A model generated the notes under the pieces. It searched no databases. It was not told the origin of the DNA and saw nothing but the letters and a program-made list of their open reading frames with translations. 64,000 bases of DNA from Phanerochaete sordida. Lineage: Eukaryota > Basidiomycota > Agaricomycetes > Polyporales > Phanerochaetaceae. Made by a program: the position numbers and the translations under genes. This document shows, one piece after another, positions 46,456 through 56,692 of this stretch; position 1 is the stretch's first letter, and the number at the start of each line of letters is the position of its first letter. The stretch covers positions 405,896-469,895 of the forward strand of contig BPQB01000022.1 of NCBI GenBank assembly GCA_019973155.2, given 5' to 3'.

Positions 46456-47476
46456 TCACTGGTCCTCCATAACCTCATCCGACCACGCCGCATACGCCTC
46501 CAAATCCTTGCTCAGGCTCGCAATCTTCTTGCGCCCCTCCGCAACCGCCGCGTCGCCGAGGAACAGCCGGAACGGCGGCTCCGCGAGCGTCGACGCCTCG
46601 TAGATCTTCAGCGCGGCCTTGCGCGGGTCGCCGATGCGCGCCGTGCTGCCCGGCGCGAAGACCGCGTCGACGAAGCCGCGCACGCCCGTCGTCGTCGCTG
46701 CGTATGCTGGGTGCTGGGGCTCCGCGCCGCTCTTGGCCTTGATTGGCGTGCGGAAGAAGCTGGGGAGGATGAGAATGACCTGGGGAGAGTATGAGCAGGA
46801 TGTACGGGGCTGTTATATGCGGGGCATTCATACCTTGATGTTCCACTTCGGGTCGAGCTCGGCGGCCAACGATTGTGTCAAGCCGTCAAATGCTGCAGAA
46901 GGTCGATGCTAAGCACATGTGTAGGGCGGACTCGGTATAAGGACCTACCATGCTTGGAGGCGCTGTAGTATCCCATGACGGGAAGCGCCTGCACGCCGAC
47001 AATCGAGCTCAAGTTAAGCAGCACAGCACCCGCGGGCGTGTTCTCCTCGCGGAAGAACCGCACCGCCTCGCGGGTGACGTTCGCCGCGCCCCAGAAGTTG
47101 ACCTCGAAGGTAGCGCGCGCGACGGCGTCGGGCGTGCCCTCGACCTCGGCGAACGGCGAGATGCCCGCGTTGTTGAACACGACGTCGATGCGCCCGAAGG
47201 CGGCCTTCGCCGCGCGGAACGCGTCCGTGATTGCGGCGGGCTGGGTGACGTCCAGCGCGAGGATGTGCAGCTGGGAGGGCGGGAACTGCGCGCGGAGGTC
47301 GTCGAGGTCGGACGGCGTGCGGAGCGTCGCGACGACCTTGTCGCCCTTGGAGAGCGCGAGCTCGACGACGTTGCGGCCGAAGCCGGTGGAGGAGCCGGTG
47401 ACTGCGGTGCGTCAGTACGGGATAACTGGGGAACGGCAGAGTGTCACATACCAAACCAGACACGGGGAGACGACAT
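46456..47476 (-). CDS. Short-chain dehydrogenase/reductase (SDR), arm 2 copy
   Basis: Exons 47476-47452, 47401-46949, 46892-46834 and 46779-46456 on the minus strand give 286 residues, with exon lengths identical to the arm 1 copy. TGSSTGFG, FNNAG and the catalytic YSASK are intact. Intron sequences are also similar to arm 1 (the first intron is nearly the same), while the flanking non-coding sequence is more diverged. Convergent with the small protein gene at 45533-46184. Both copies read as functional. Confidence 0.88.
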
Positions 47477-48935
47477 TGTCAGGGTATTGGGTGGGTTGGA
47501 GATTGAGAAGTCGAGTGGCTGAGGCGGTTGTTGCAGGAGTGAATGCTGCTAGAGGTCCCGCCCTTCGCAGTGTTAAATACACCTTGGTCGCGGCGATTTG
47601 TCAGGCTCGGACTGGTATTCCTGGGCATCGCAGCGTACGTGGCCTCACGTCGAAGGATCCCTGGCGCGGAAGTGCCCCTCATCCGCACGATTGCCATTTT
47701 TGTCAGCTTCGGCGAGGAGGAACGTCATTGACCGAGACCTCGATAGGAACCGGGTCGACCCGCGATCCTCGCCCCGACGTGGGAGCGAAAAGCTACAGGG
47801 GCGCGTATAGGAGGCTGGATCCACATCCTGCGCCGACGATCAACGGGAGCAGGTGTGTAACAGGCTACGGGATTCATACCTTCTTTCAAGTCGGCCGTGT
47901 TCTCGCTGCTGTTGGATGTCACTCCTTTTATGTAGCGCCTCGAGCTTTCCAGCGCGCTTTCTGGTTGGATGGACCCCAGTAGCATACTTTCATAGGAGTG
48001 CTTGAGAGGAGCTAGAGGCTAGACGAGGCTGCTGCGGATGCAATGGGAGCCGATACCAGGGTTCGTGGGAATGCTTAGCCATGTATGGCAGCGGCATGGT
48101 GGCGTTTGCCCCTAACCCTACGCTGTACATCCGCAGGATCGTCGCTTTGTCACTGTCAGCTGGCCCGGGCATTTTGCACTCGGCTACCTTCGTCATCCAC
48201 TCTAATTCGCCGGCCGCACACGGACAGCATCGTCTTCGGACCGCGAGGTTGCCGGAAGACGCTTGCACGGTCGATTGCAGGCGGCCTACGTTGACCTGAC
48301 TAAGCCTTCACCGAAGGCATGTCATAAGGTAGGGCGCAGAACTTTATGAACTCGCCGAAAGCTCGGTACGTACCGAGAATGCTGCTGGAGGAGCAGCGAG
48401 AGGCTTTGGCAGCTATTCGTGTATGGTAGCACACATGGTAGCACAAAGCCCACTCATTTTGGCCGGTGACTTCGGCGAGCCTGATCTCTCGTGCCGAACG
48501 AAGTCGCCACCGGGGCGGTCAGGACTGCAAGCGTAACTATGTGTGCACTCACATCCTCCTCAAGCAGCACAGACTATATAGCGGTACCTGCAAATCGCAG
48601 TGCTCGCACAGAGCTGGCAGAATTGCCAGCATTGCCATGAGCCTGTACGTCGTGGCAGTCGAGAGTTTCGAGCAGCAAGTCACGGGTCGCAGTACTTGAG
48701 AAAGGCGCCTATCATGACAACAACCGAGAGTTCCTGAGAGCGAGAGATCCCCAGCGTCGAGAGAGATACGACCGGTCGTGGTCAACTCAAGTGACGTGGG
48801 CAACATCAGACGGAACGATCGCCCGCGAGAGCGCAACATACGCGCGATCACATGATCGTTCCTCATGAGGATAAACCTCGGCTGAACCGCGTCCGAGAAC
48901 AATGGGGGCGCTTGCCCGTGCACAGACCACCCGCG
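47477..48935. other. Intergenic, includes the outer part of arm 2
   Basis: Upstream region of the arm 2 SDR, the inverted non-coding block (48050-48320, with CCCCTAACCCT at about 48111), and the promoter of Rae1. No gene supported. Confidence 0.5.
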
Positions 48936-50509
48936 ATGTCTTTCCTCAACACCCTCGCGACCTCCACCTCCTCGTCTGCCCAGCCGACCTCTGCAGCCTC
49001 CTCGACGGCGACGATGTCCTCTGCGCCCGTCTCGCTCAAGGGCGACATCCAGGTCGCCGATGCGCCGACCGACTCCGTCTCGGGCCTCGCCTGGTCGCCC
49101 ACCTCGGACCTGCTCGCCGCCGGCAGCTGGGACTCCAGCGTGAGTGGCACAGTGCGTGTGCGCGGCGCTTTGGGCTGAACGCGTGGCGGACGTGTAGGTG
49201 CGCGTGTACCAGGTCGCTCCGAACGGCCAGACGCGCGGCGTCGCGGCGTATGCGCACGCCGCGCCGGTGTTGAGCGTAGCGTGGAGCAAAGTACGTGCAA
49301 AGCGTGGACCACTTTTCTCGCGCTGACTGAGTGCATGCGCTTCAGGACGGCTCGAAGTTGTTCTCTGGAGGGTGTGACGGTGCAGGGCGTATGCTGGACA
49401 CGACGACAGGGCAGGCGATGCAAGTGGCTCAGCACGATGCGCCTATCAAGTGTGTACGGTGGGTGGAGACGCCGAGAGGAGGCCTGTTGGCTACAGGAGG
49501 ATGGGACAAAACGTTAAGGGTGCGTGTTCACGTCTTCTCAACACCACACGTGGCTAACTGGTCGCCGTGACCAGTACTGGGACCTACGCTCCCCAGCTCC
49601 TGCTGCCGTCATTCAACTACCCGAGCGACTATACACAATGGATGTGAAATACCCATGGCTGGTGCTCGGAACAGCAGACAGACACATCCAAATCTACGAC
49701 CTCTCAAACCCCACTGTCGTCTTCAACGTTGGTCGTCCCCTGAACCCCACGCTATGACCCTTCCTGACATCTCAAGCCCACTGCTAGCAATCACAATCCG
49801 GGCTGGCCATGCAAACACGTGTCGTGAGTATGGGCGACGGCGTGTACGCATACGGCAATGTCGAAGGGCGGGTGCAATTGACGTGGGTCGCCCTCCTCTC
49901 CGTCTCGCGTGTGCCGCAGATCTCAATTCCGCACGCAGCTGGACCTCTCCCTCCGACCCCTCAGCAAAGTGAGCGACCTCCTTGCCCGTACGCGTCGTGC
50001 AGCCGCGAGAGAGCTGACGCCTCCGCCCGCAGACACCAGCCGTTCAACTTCAAGGCGCACCGCACACGCCTCCCGAACGAGCCCGCGACGTCGTACGGCT
50101 CCGTCGTGTGGGCCGTGAACGACATCTCGTTCCACCCGCTCTACACCGGCACCTTCACGACCTGCGGTGCGCCTCACACCCGCATATATCCCACCCTGCT
50201 GACGCGCCGCGCCAGGCTCCGACGGGCGCATCCTGACGTGGGACGCCGAGAACCGCACACGGCTTGCAAGTGCGCTAGCCCTCCCCCTGACTCGTTGATG
50301 GCTGAGCAGCTGACCGCGCACCAGCGTTCGAGCCCGCGGGCGCGCCCGTCACCGCGACCGCGTTCAGCCGCACGGGCGCGCTGCTCGCGTACGCCGTGTC
50401 GTACGACTGGCACCGCGGGCACGCGGGCAACACGCCCGACGTGCCGAGCCGCGTCATGGTGCACTCGTGCCGCGACGACGAGGTGAAGCCCCGGCACGCT
50501 GCGAAGTAG
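48936..50509 (+). CDS. RAE1: Rae1/Gle2 mRNA export WD40 protein
   Basis: The start MSFLNTLATSTSSSAQP leads to WD repeats: VSGLAWSPTSDLLAAGSWD, VLSVAWSKDGSKLFSGGCDG, IKCVRWVETPRGGLLATGGWD, YTMDVKYPWLVLGTADRHIQ, YDLSNPTVVFN. The diagnostic TRVVS, YGNVEGR, WAVNDISFHP and AYAVSYDW segments follow. These are the landmarks of Rae1 (Gle2), which binds the nucleoporin Nup98 and acts in mRNA export. Exons 1-5 are clear (48936-49139, 49198-49290, 49346-49519, 49575-49727, 49788-49871). One or two introns between 49872 and 50040 could not be placed, but frame resumes at PFNFKAHRT. The stop at 50507-50509 lies in a 42 bp direct repeat (50477-50558). The 3' end of this gene is duplicated as a fragment at 53548. 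Confidence 0.9.
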
Positions 50510-50858
50510 GGCAAGCGCGACGAGGTGAAGTCTTGGCACGCTGCGAAGTAGGGCGGCGCGGCGCGGGCAGGGCGTGGCAAAAGGCTAGACTCGCCAGCCA
50601 GTCCGGTCGCTGCGCTCTGTGGGGACCACAGCGTCTATGCATCACTTTCGGACAAGTGACCGGCTGTGGGACGAGCCTAGCGAAAGGCTTGGAGCACGGA
50701 TCCTGGAGGTATTTATTTGGAATATTTGTAGATTATATTGGAGTCAGTCTCGTTTCGTTCTACTACCCTTCTGCATGAATATGGACTTCTCGAGATTTAC
50801 AGTCCTTGGCCTTGTCCGAAGCTAGAGCTCACCCGCGCCCTCTGAAGCTGTCGCGGGC
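50510..50858. other. 3' region between Rae1 and pseudokinase 1
   Basis: Contains the second half of the 42 bp repeat and sequence (TATTTATTT..., about 50710) that recurs at about 53740 downstream of the second pseudokinase copy, as part of the segmental duplication. Confidence 0.55.
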
Positions 50859-53124
50859 CTATCTGCGCCGCTGCTCCTCCCGTCTCAACGCGTCCCTGAT
50901 CGCGGCCATAGTGGTACGGTCTTCCGGTTTGATGCGCCAGCACTGCTTCATGACCGCCCACAGCTCGTCGGAGATCCGCTCGCATGAAGGGCGACGCGGG
51001 CCCGAGAATCCAGGGCGGTTCACGACAAATTCCCATATGAGATAGCTGTTCCGAATCTCGGGGTACGGCTCCATCCCAGTCAGGACCTCGAGGACGGTGA
51101 TTGCAAATTCCCACACGTCGCTTGCGACCGTCGGCGGACTGACATCACTGCTCAAAAGTTCGGGTGCTTTCCACCGGTTATGCCTGGCCCATTCGCCGAT
51201 GTTGAGCTCCTCCTCTGCCTCAGGGACAATCCTAGACAGCCCAAAGTCTGTGACAAGCGCATGGCCCTATGGCGATGGTTATGGACCGTTGTAAAGGAAA
51301 GATACATAGACTTACGTCGTCAGAGATTAGGATGTTGGACTGGCGACCGCTTCAGTATGCCTCCGCTTGTAACATCGTGATAACAGACTTACGCCTTTCA
51401 CTGAAGCGCAAGTCAGCAAATAGTCAAATGCGTTCACTGCACTACTTACTGGTACCATGGACGACATCGTTCTTGTGTAGATGGATTATGCCCTCAGCGG
51501 CTTCAGCGAGCTGGTCTGCGTGAGCAATAACCCGGTAGCAGTAAACTTATCGGCTGCCTACCAGCTTGTACACATCCACATGCAGCACCTCTGGGTATTT
51601 CTTGGTATACCTGCACAAATAGCAATGATTGTGAGCTTAGGCGGAGGATCTGAAGCTGCCCTGCACGCACGTCATGATATCCCGGTTGTTCACCCATTCC
51701 GTGACCTTGCTCGCAGCATCAGTATATCGTACGATGTTGATCTCATGTCTAGATCTGCTCACCATTACAAAACGCCCATGAGCCTTGTCGCTTACGCCAA
51801 TCATGGTGTGGACGTTCGGGTGATCGTATAGCTTACAAGCAGACCAGGACTTGAGGATGGTCACGGAGCGCTAGGTTCGAGCATGCAAATGTTCAGTTCA
51901 ACCATATGATACACACTATAGGACACTCACGTCCAGCGCTCGCTTGGCGTGAGCGGACATGAGTCGTCGATGCTCCTTGATGGCGACCTACGGCGCACGA
52001 TGTCAAGTAGGCACAACATACGCTGCCATCCAAAGACTTTCCTTTGTAGCACAGAACGACCCCTGAAATACATCTGTGTATTCGTATTCCGCGATCGGCC
52101 ACCCGACCACTTGCAGCGCCGAGCCCAGGTCTTGGACATCAGGCAGCTTGAGGCCGGTCTGGACGGCGAAGTCCTTGACGACCTGGTTGACCTCTGCAAA
52201 GAGCACGTTGAGCTGCGCGCGTGTCAGCGCCACGCCTGCAACCCATAGCGTGTTTCCCGGCCGACGCGCAGCATCCGCAATTTCTACTATGAGCTACGCA
52301 CCGATGAGCGTTGTGAGCAGAGTGATCGTCACCGACGAGAGACATACTTCGAAACCGCGTTCAAGGATTTGGTCTCGCTCGCGGCTCGAGAGCACGAGGC
52401 CAGCTGTCGGCTTGTGATGTCCTTCCAGCAGAGGAGCGATGATCTTGCCCAGATCCGACTGCCGCCATCCTGTCCTCTGTCGTAGTTGCTTCAGAGGAGT
52501 ACACTCCCCATCGAACTGACGCGTCGTGAGACGCAGAACTATGATCTGGTCAACGTGCGTACATTGAGTGCCTTCTGATGCTCTTTGAGACTCTTCCCGA
52601 AACCCGCCAAATGGCCTTTGATCTCGCTGTCTTTCCCTGCTTGGGATCAGCCTCTGATGTCGAGAGGAGAATAAGGGTAGCTTACAGAGAGTTTTCCACG
52701 AAGAATAATCAGCAAGTATGTCAACTTCGTGCACAATTTCTTGCAGCAGGCTATAGATGTTCAATAGAGGGAAATGGTAATGGAGGACAAAACGTACACC
52801 ACGAATTCGTCGGATGGAACGGGGAGATCCAATAGTCTCTTCGAGAGCTGAGTACGATGCTCTTCCCAGGCCTTCAGGCAATCGCCACATTGCTCCGCAA
52901 GTTGACGGCATTCTTTCTAGAAGAACGCGTGTGCGCAATAAGTATATCGCAGCTGACTGAGTGCGTTTCCGCCATACCTGGAAATGTTTGGCGTTCTTGA
53001 GCTTGCGTTGTGCCGACTTGACCACAGTAGACATAGAGGGTGCGCCAGGCATCTCGAGCATGTTTCCAGCGCCTGCGCTGGCATCGAGAAGACACTCTAA
53101 ACTATGTGAGGGTGCTTCAATCAT
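50859..53124 (-). CDS. Pseudokinase with N-terminal helical (MLKL-like) domain, copy 1
   Basis: The N-terminal exons read SAQRKLKNAKHFQ, KECRQLAEQCGDCLKAWEEH, EIVHEVDILADYSSWKTL and EIKGHLAGFGKSLKEHQKA: Leu/Cys-spaced helices like the four-helix NTD of MLKL-type and related basidiomycete TKL proteins. A linker (VALTRAQLNVLFAEVNQVV) leads to the kinase-like domain with the beta-3 lysine in VAIKEHRRL, then KLYDHPNVHTMIGV. The catalytic loop is VVHGTMKGSNILI, with Thr where the catalytic Asp should be. DFG and APE motifs are intact (VTDFGLSRI; APELL), followed by SDVWEFAITVLEVLTG. Loss of the catalytic Asp suggests no phosphotransfer. An 8 nt microexon (51393-51400) encodes part of that loop. 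The exon junction just before VAIK could not be resolved. In vertebrates and plants this architecture drives membrane-damaging cell death; that role here is inference. Confidence 0.75.
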
Positions 53125-53839
53125 TGTGGTGTATGAGAGATAGCAGGTGAGTTTGCAGGTGAGTATGTACTTTCCGCGGCGGCCTCTTCACAGCATTTAT
53201 GGAGGCATGGCCGCACGACCTTGTCTTTCATCGTACAGGTAGCACCGTTGCTGTGGTGAATCCAGACAGACCTAAAACAACATGTACCCGTGCTGTTACA
53301 ATACGTCGCCCGGGAGTCTCCCTCCATTTTCCACAACTCGGAGAGCTTGGCCTATGGAGCAACCGTAACTTCAGCCCAAGCACAACACAACTAGAGCTCA
53401 AGGGGAATGGTACCCTCAGCGACAGGAAATTTTTCCCTCTCTTCTTAGTACAAAAGATTTGTTGGCTTCACGAAGAAAACAAGTCGTGCATCGCCGCCGG
53501 CGGGCGCCCTCGAGGACCGAGAGCTGACGTAATCAACCCTAACCCGCGTATGCGCCGCACCGACTCCGCGGCGCTGCTCACGTCCGCCGTTTCGTACGAC
53601 TGACACAACGACCATGTGGGAAGCATGCCCAACCTACAGAGTACACTCATAGTTCATTCGTGGCAAGGAAGACGAGGAGAAGCCTGGGTCGAAATAAGCA
53701 GGTGGGCAACCTCGACAAGACGTGACAAGGACTCGAATCCTGCAGATATTTATTTCGAACACTTGTATTTCAGAGTCAAATATTCACATTCTACTACTCT
53801 ACTACAGAGATACAGCTTCTGGGGACTCGCTATCTTCGT
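53125..53839. other. Upstream region of pseudokinase 1 and duplication joint
   Basis: The first 420 bp (53125-53545) match the upstream region of pseudokinase 2 (56115-56560), including CAAAAGAT, AAGAAGAAAA-type runs and a CCCTAACCC motif. Then the duplicated Rae1 fragment begins and runs into the 3' side of pseudokinase 2. Confidence 0.6.
53548..53695 (+). pseudogene. Truncated fragment of the Rae1 3' end
   Basis: Reads ALLTSAVSYD, then a stop (TGA where Rae1 has TGG), then HNDHVGSMPNLQSTLIVHS. This is parallel to ALLAYAVSYDWHRGHAGN and VPSRVMVHS at the end of Rae1. It carries no start and no upstream exons. It marks the left joint of the second copy of the Rae1-tail/pseudokinase duplication. 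Confidence 0.72.
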
Positions 53840-56114
53840 TCAAATTTCCATGGGAATCTTGTCCGCGGGCCTCTCCCTTCGCTGCTGCTCCTCCCGTCTC
53901 AACGCGTCCCTGATCGCGGCCATGGTGGTGCGGTCCTCGGGCTTGTTGTGCCAGCACCTCTGCATCGCTGCCCAAAGTTCATCGGAGATCTGGTCGCATA
54001 CGGGACGCTTCGGTCCAGAGTATCCAGGCCAGCCAACGGTTACGCAGACACCATTGTCGCTCCGAATCTCGGGGTACGGGTTCGTGCCAGTCAGCACCTC
54101 AAGGATGGTCATACCAAATTCCCATACGTCGCTTGCGATCGTCGGCGCATGATAGTCGCTTGCCTCGGGCGCCCTCCATCGGCAGTAGTAGGAATCGCGC
54201 TCTATGGCCCAGGCAGGAATCTTGAGCTCCCGCTCTGCGGCGAGGATAATCCTAGATAGCCCATAGTCCGTGACAAGCGCATGACCCTGTGGCAATGGTT
54301 ATAGACCGCTGTAAGGGAGGGGCAGAAACTTACGTCTTCAGAGATTAGGATGTTAGACTGGCGACTGCTTCAGTATGCTTTCGCAGTTGTAACTTCAAGT
54401 CGGTAACAGACTTACGCCTTTCACTGAACCACGCGTCAGCAGATAGAAAATGCGTCTCTTGTCGTACTTACTGTTACCGTGGATGACGTCGTTCTCATGC
54501 AGATGAATGATGCCCTCAGCGGCCTCGGCGAGCTGGCCCAAATCAGCCACAATTGGGTGGCCGTATAGCCGTAGACTGCTTACCAGCTTGTATACATCCG
54601 CGTCTAGCACCTCTGGATGGTCCACAGTATATCTGTAGAAATAGGAAGGAATATCAGCTCAGATCAAGAATCTCCCGATGCGTTGTGCGTACATCCTTAT
54701 ACACCGATTCTCCGCCCATTCCGTGGCCTTCATCACATCATCAGTATACCATACTATGTCAACTTCCTATCAGCTCACCTCTGCGAAGCCCATGAGAGCC
54801 TTGTTGTTCACACCGACTATGACGTTGATGTTTGGGTGATCATATAGCTTACAGCCAGACCAGGATTTGAGGACAGGGATAATGCGCTAAGTTCATGCGT
54901 GGTTTCAGTTCGATTATGAGCTACAAGCTTCCGGTCACTTACGTCCATCGCTTTCTTCGCATCCCTAGACGGGAGTCGCCTATACTCCTTGATTGCGACC
55001 TACAGCGAAGACGTCAGGGAGGCTTGGCGAACACAGCCATACAGCCACTTTCCTTTGTAGCACAGAAGGACCCCTGGTGTACGTCGGTCCAATGGGTGCC
55101 CGCGATCTGCCACCCGCACACTTGAAGAGCTGTGCCCAGGTCTTGGACGTCGAGCACCCTGAGGCCGTTCCGAACGGCGAAGCCCTTGATGGCCCGGTTG
55201 ACCTCTGCGAAGAGCACGTTGAACTGCGCGCGCGTCAGCGCCACGCCGGCAACCTGCAGCGTGACGTCGTGTTGGCGCGCAGCATCCACCATTTCTAACA
55301 CGAGCTTCGCGTGCCATTGAGCACCGTGGATATAAGTAGCAGTTGCTGATGCGAGACGTACGTTGAAGCTGCGCTCGAGGATGGCGTCGCGCTCACTCTT
55401 CGAGAGCGAGATGCCACCCGCCGCCTCGCGAGGATCGTTCAGTAGAGGAGCGAGTATCGCGCCCATTTCTGACTGTTGCCATCCTTTCGTCTGTGGTAGT
55501 CTCTTCAGGGGAGTACTTTCACCTTCAAACTGATACGCTATGAGATGAAGAGCCGATAGTTAGTAAATGCACTTACCCTCAATTCTTCTTTCCGCTCTCT
55601 GAGTTTCTTCTCTAAATCCGACAAACGGCGTTTGATCTTGTGTCCTTTCCCTGCCTGGTATGAGTTGCCGGTGTTCCGTGCAGAAGGGGCAAAACGTACA
55701 GATCATCTCCCATAAGGAAGAGCCAGCGAGCACATCGAGTCCGCGCGAGATGTCCTGTGCCAAGCTACAACCACTCAGCCGATGAAAGATGATAAGAGAG
55801 GACAGCTCTTACACGATGACTTCATGGACAGGAACGGGGAGATCTAACAGTCTCTGCCCGAGCTGGCTGCGATGCTGTTCCCAGGCCTCCAGGCAGTCGT
55901 CGCATTGCTTCGAAATTCGACGGCACTCTTTCTAGAAGAACGCATGCACATGCTCAATATTCCGCATTTCGCCACTCACGCGCCACCCTACCTGGAGATG
56001 TCTGGCGCAGCTAAGCCTGAATTGTACCGACCTGACTAGAATGGGCAGTAATTCAGTATCGGTTGGGCGGGCTCTGAGAGGAAAGGATGGGCTCTGCGAG
56101 GGCGTTGCACACAT
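53840..56114 (-). CDS. Pseudokinase with N-terminal helical (MLKL-like) domain, copy 2
   Basis: Tandem paralogue of 50859-53124 with the same exon plan. N-terminal helices: KECRRISKQCDDCLEAWEQH, DISRGLDVLAGSSLWEMI; linker: VALTRAQFNVLFAEVNRAI. The kinase-like part has VAIKEYRRL, KLYDHPNINVIVGV, a catalytic loop VIHGNMKGSNILI (Asn in place of the catalytic Asp), VTDYGLSRI (DYG instead of DFG), RWRAPEAS and SDVWEFGMTILEVLTG. It ends with a longer C-terminal tail than copy 1 (ERPADKIPMEI). The microexon is 54416-54423. Both copies have lost the catalytic Asp but to different residues, so the loss was tolerated or selected, not a single accident. The N-terminal start (MCATPSQSPSF at 56114) differs from copy 1 and is uncertain. 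Confidence 0.75.
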
Positions 56115-56692
56115 TGTGGTGTATGGAGGACAGAGTCGGATGAGAAGGCACTTTCCGTGGCTGGCATCTTCGCGGCATTTATGAGGGGACAGCTACCTGC
56201 CCTTGTCTTCCATCGTGAAGGCAGTCCTGTTGCTGTAGAGAAACCAGAAAAAAAAGATAATACAAGCTATTCCCGAGCGATTACAATACGTCGTCCTAGG
56301 TGCTCGAGTCTCCGAGTCCATATTCCGGGACACGGCGGGTGAACAGGAACTTGAGTCTTGGCCTACAAAACAACGACAAGATCAGCCCAGGCAGAGCACA
56401 ATTGAATGACAAGGTGAGCAGTACCTTCAACGACGGAAGCGTTGCCCCCTTTTTTATGTACAAAAGATGTTCGTTGCTTCAAGAAGAAAAGTAAACAAGT
56501 CGTCCGCGCTGACGCGCTGTCAAGATCTGATGTCATCACCCCTAACCCAAGTACGCGAGGCCTAACCCTAGAACGCTCGCGTCTCGTCGCGTGCCTGGCC
56601 TCCGGCTCCAAGCCATCCCTGACAGCGTCCACGTCGACTCTTTCGCACCCACCCATGACTTCGTGAGCACCCCTGCCAGCTCATACCTTGCT
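56115..56692. other. Divergent promoter region, pseudokinase 2 and NCA2
   Basis: Left part is the duplicated upstream region also present before pseudokinase 1. Contains CCCCTAACCC at about 56539 and CCTAACCCT at about 56562, 130-160 bp before the NCA2 ATG. No gene supported. Confidence 0.55.

Larger units (their letters stand above)
45410..48320 (-). repeat. Arm 2 of the large inverted duplication
   Basis: Inverted counterpart of 38180-43240, carrying the small unknown protein (plus), the SDR (minus) and the non-coding block at 48050-48320. It lacks the second SDR of arm 1. Limits are approximate. Confidence 0.75.
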
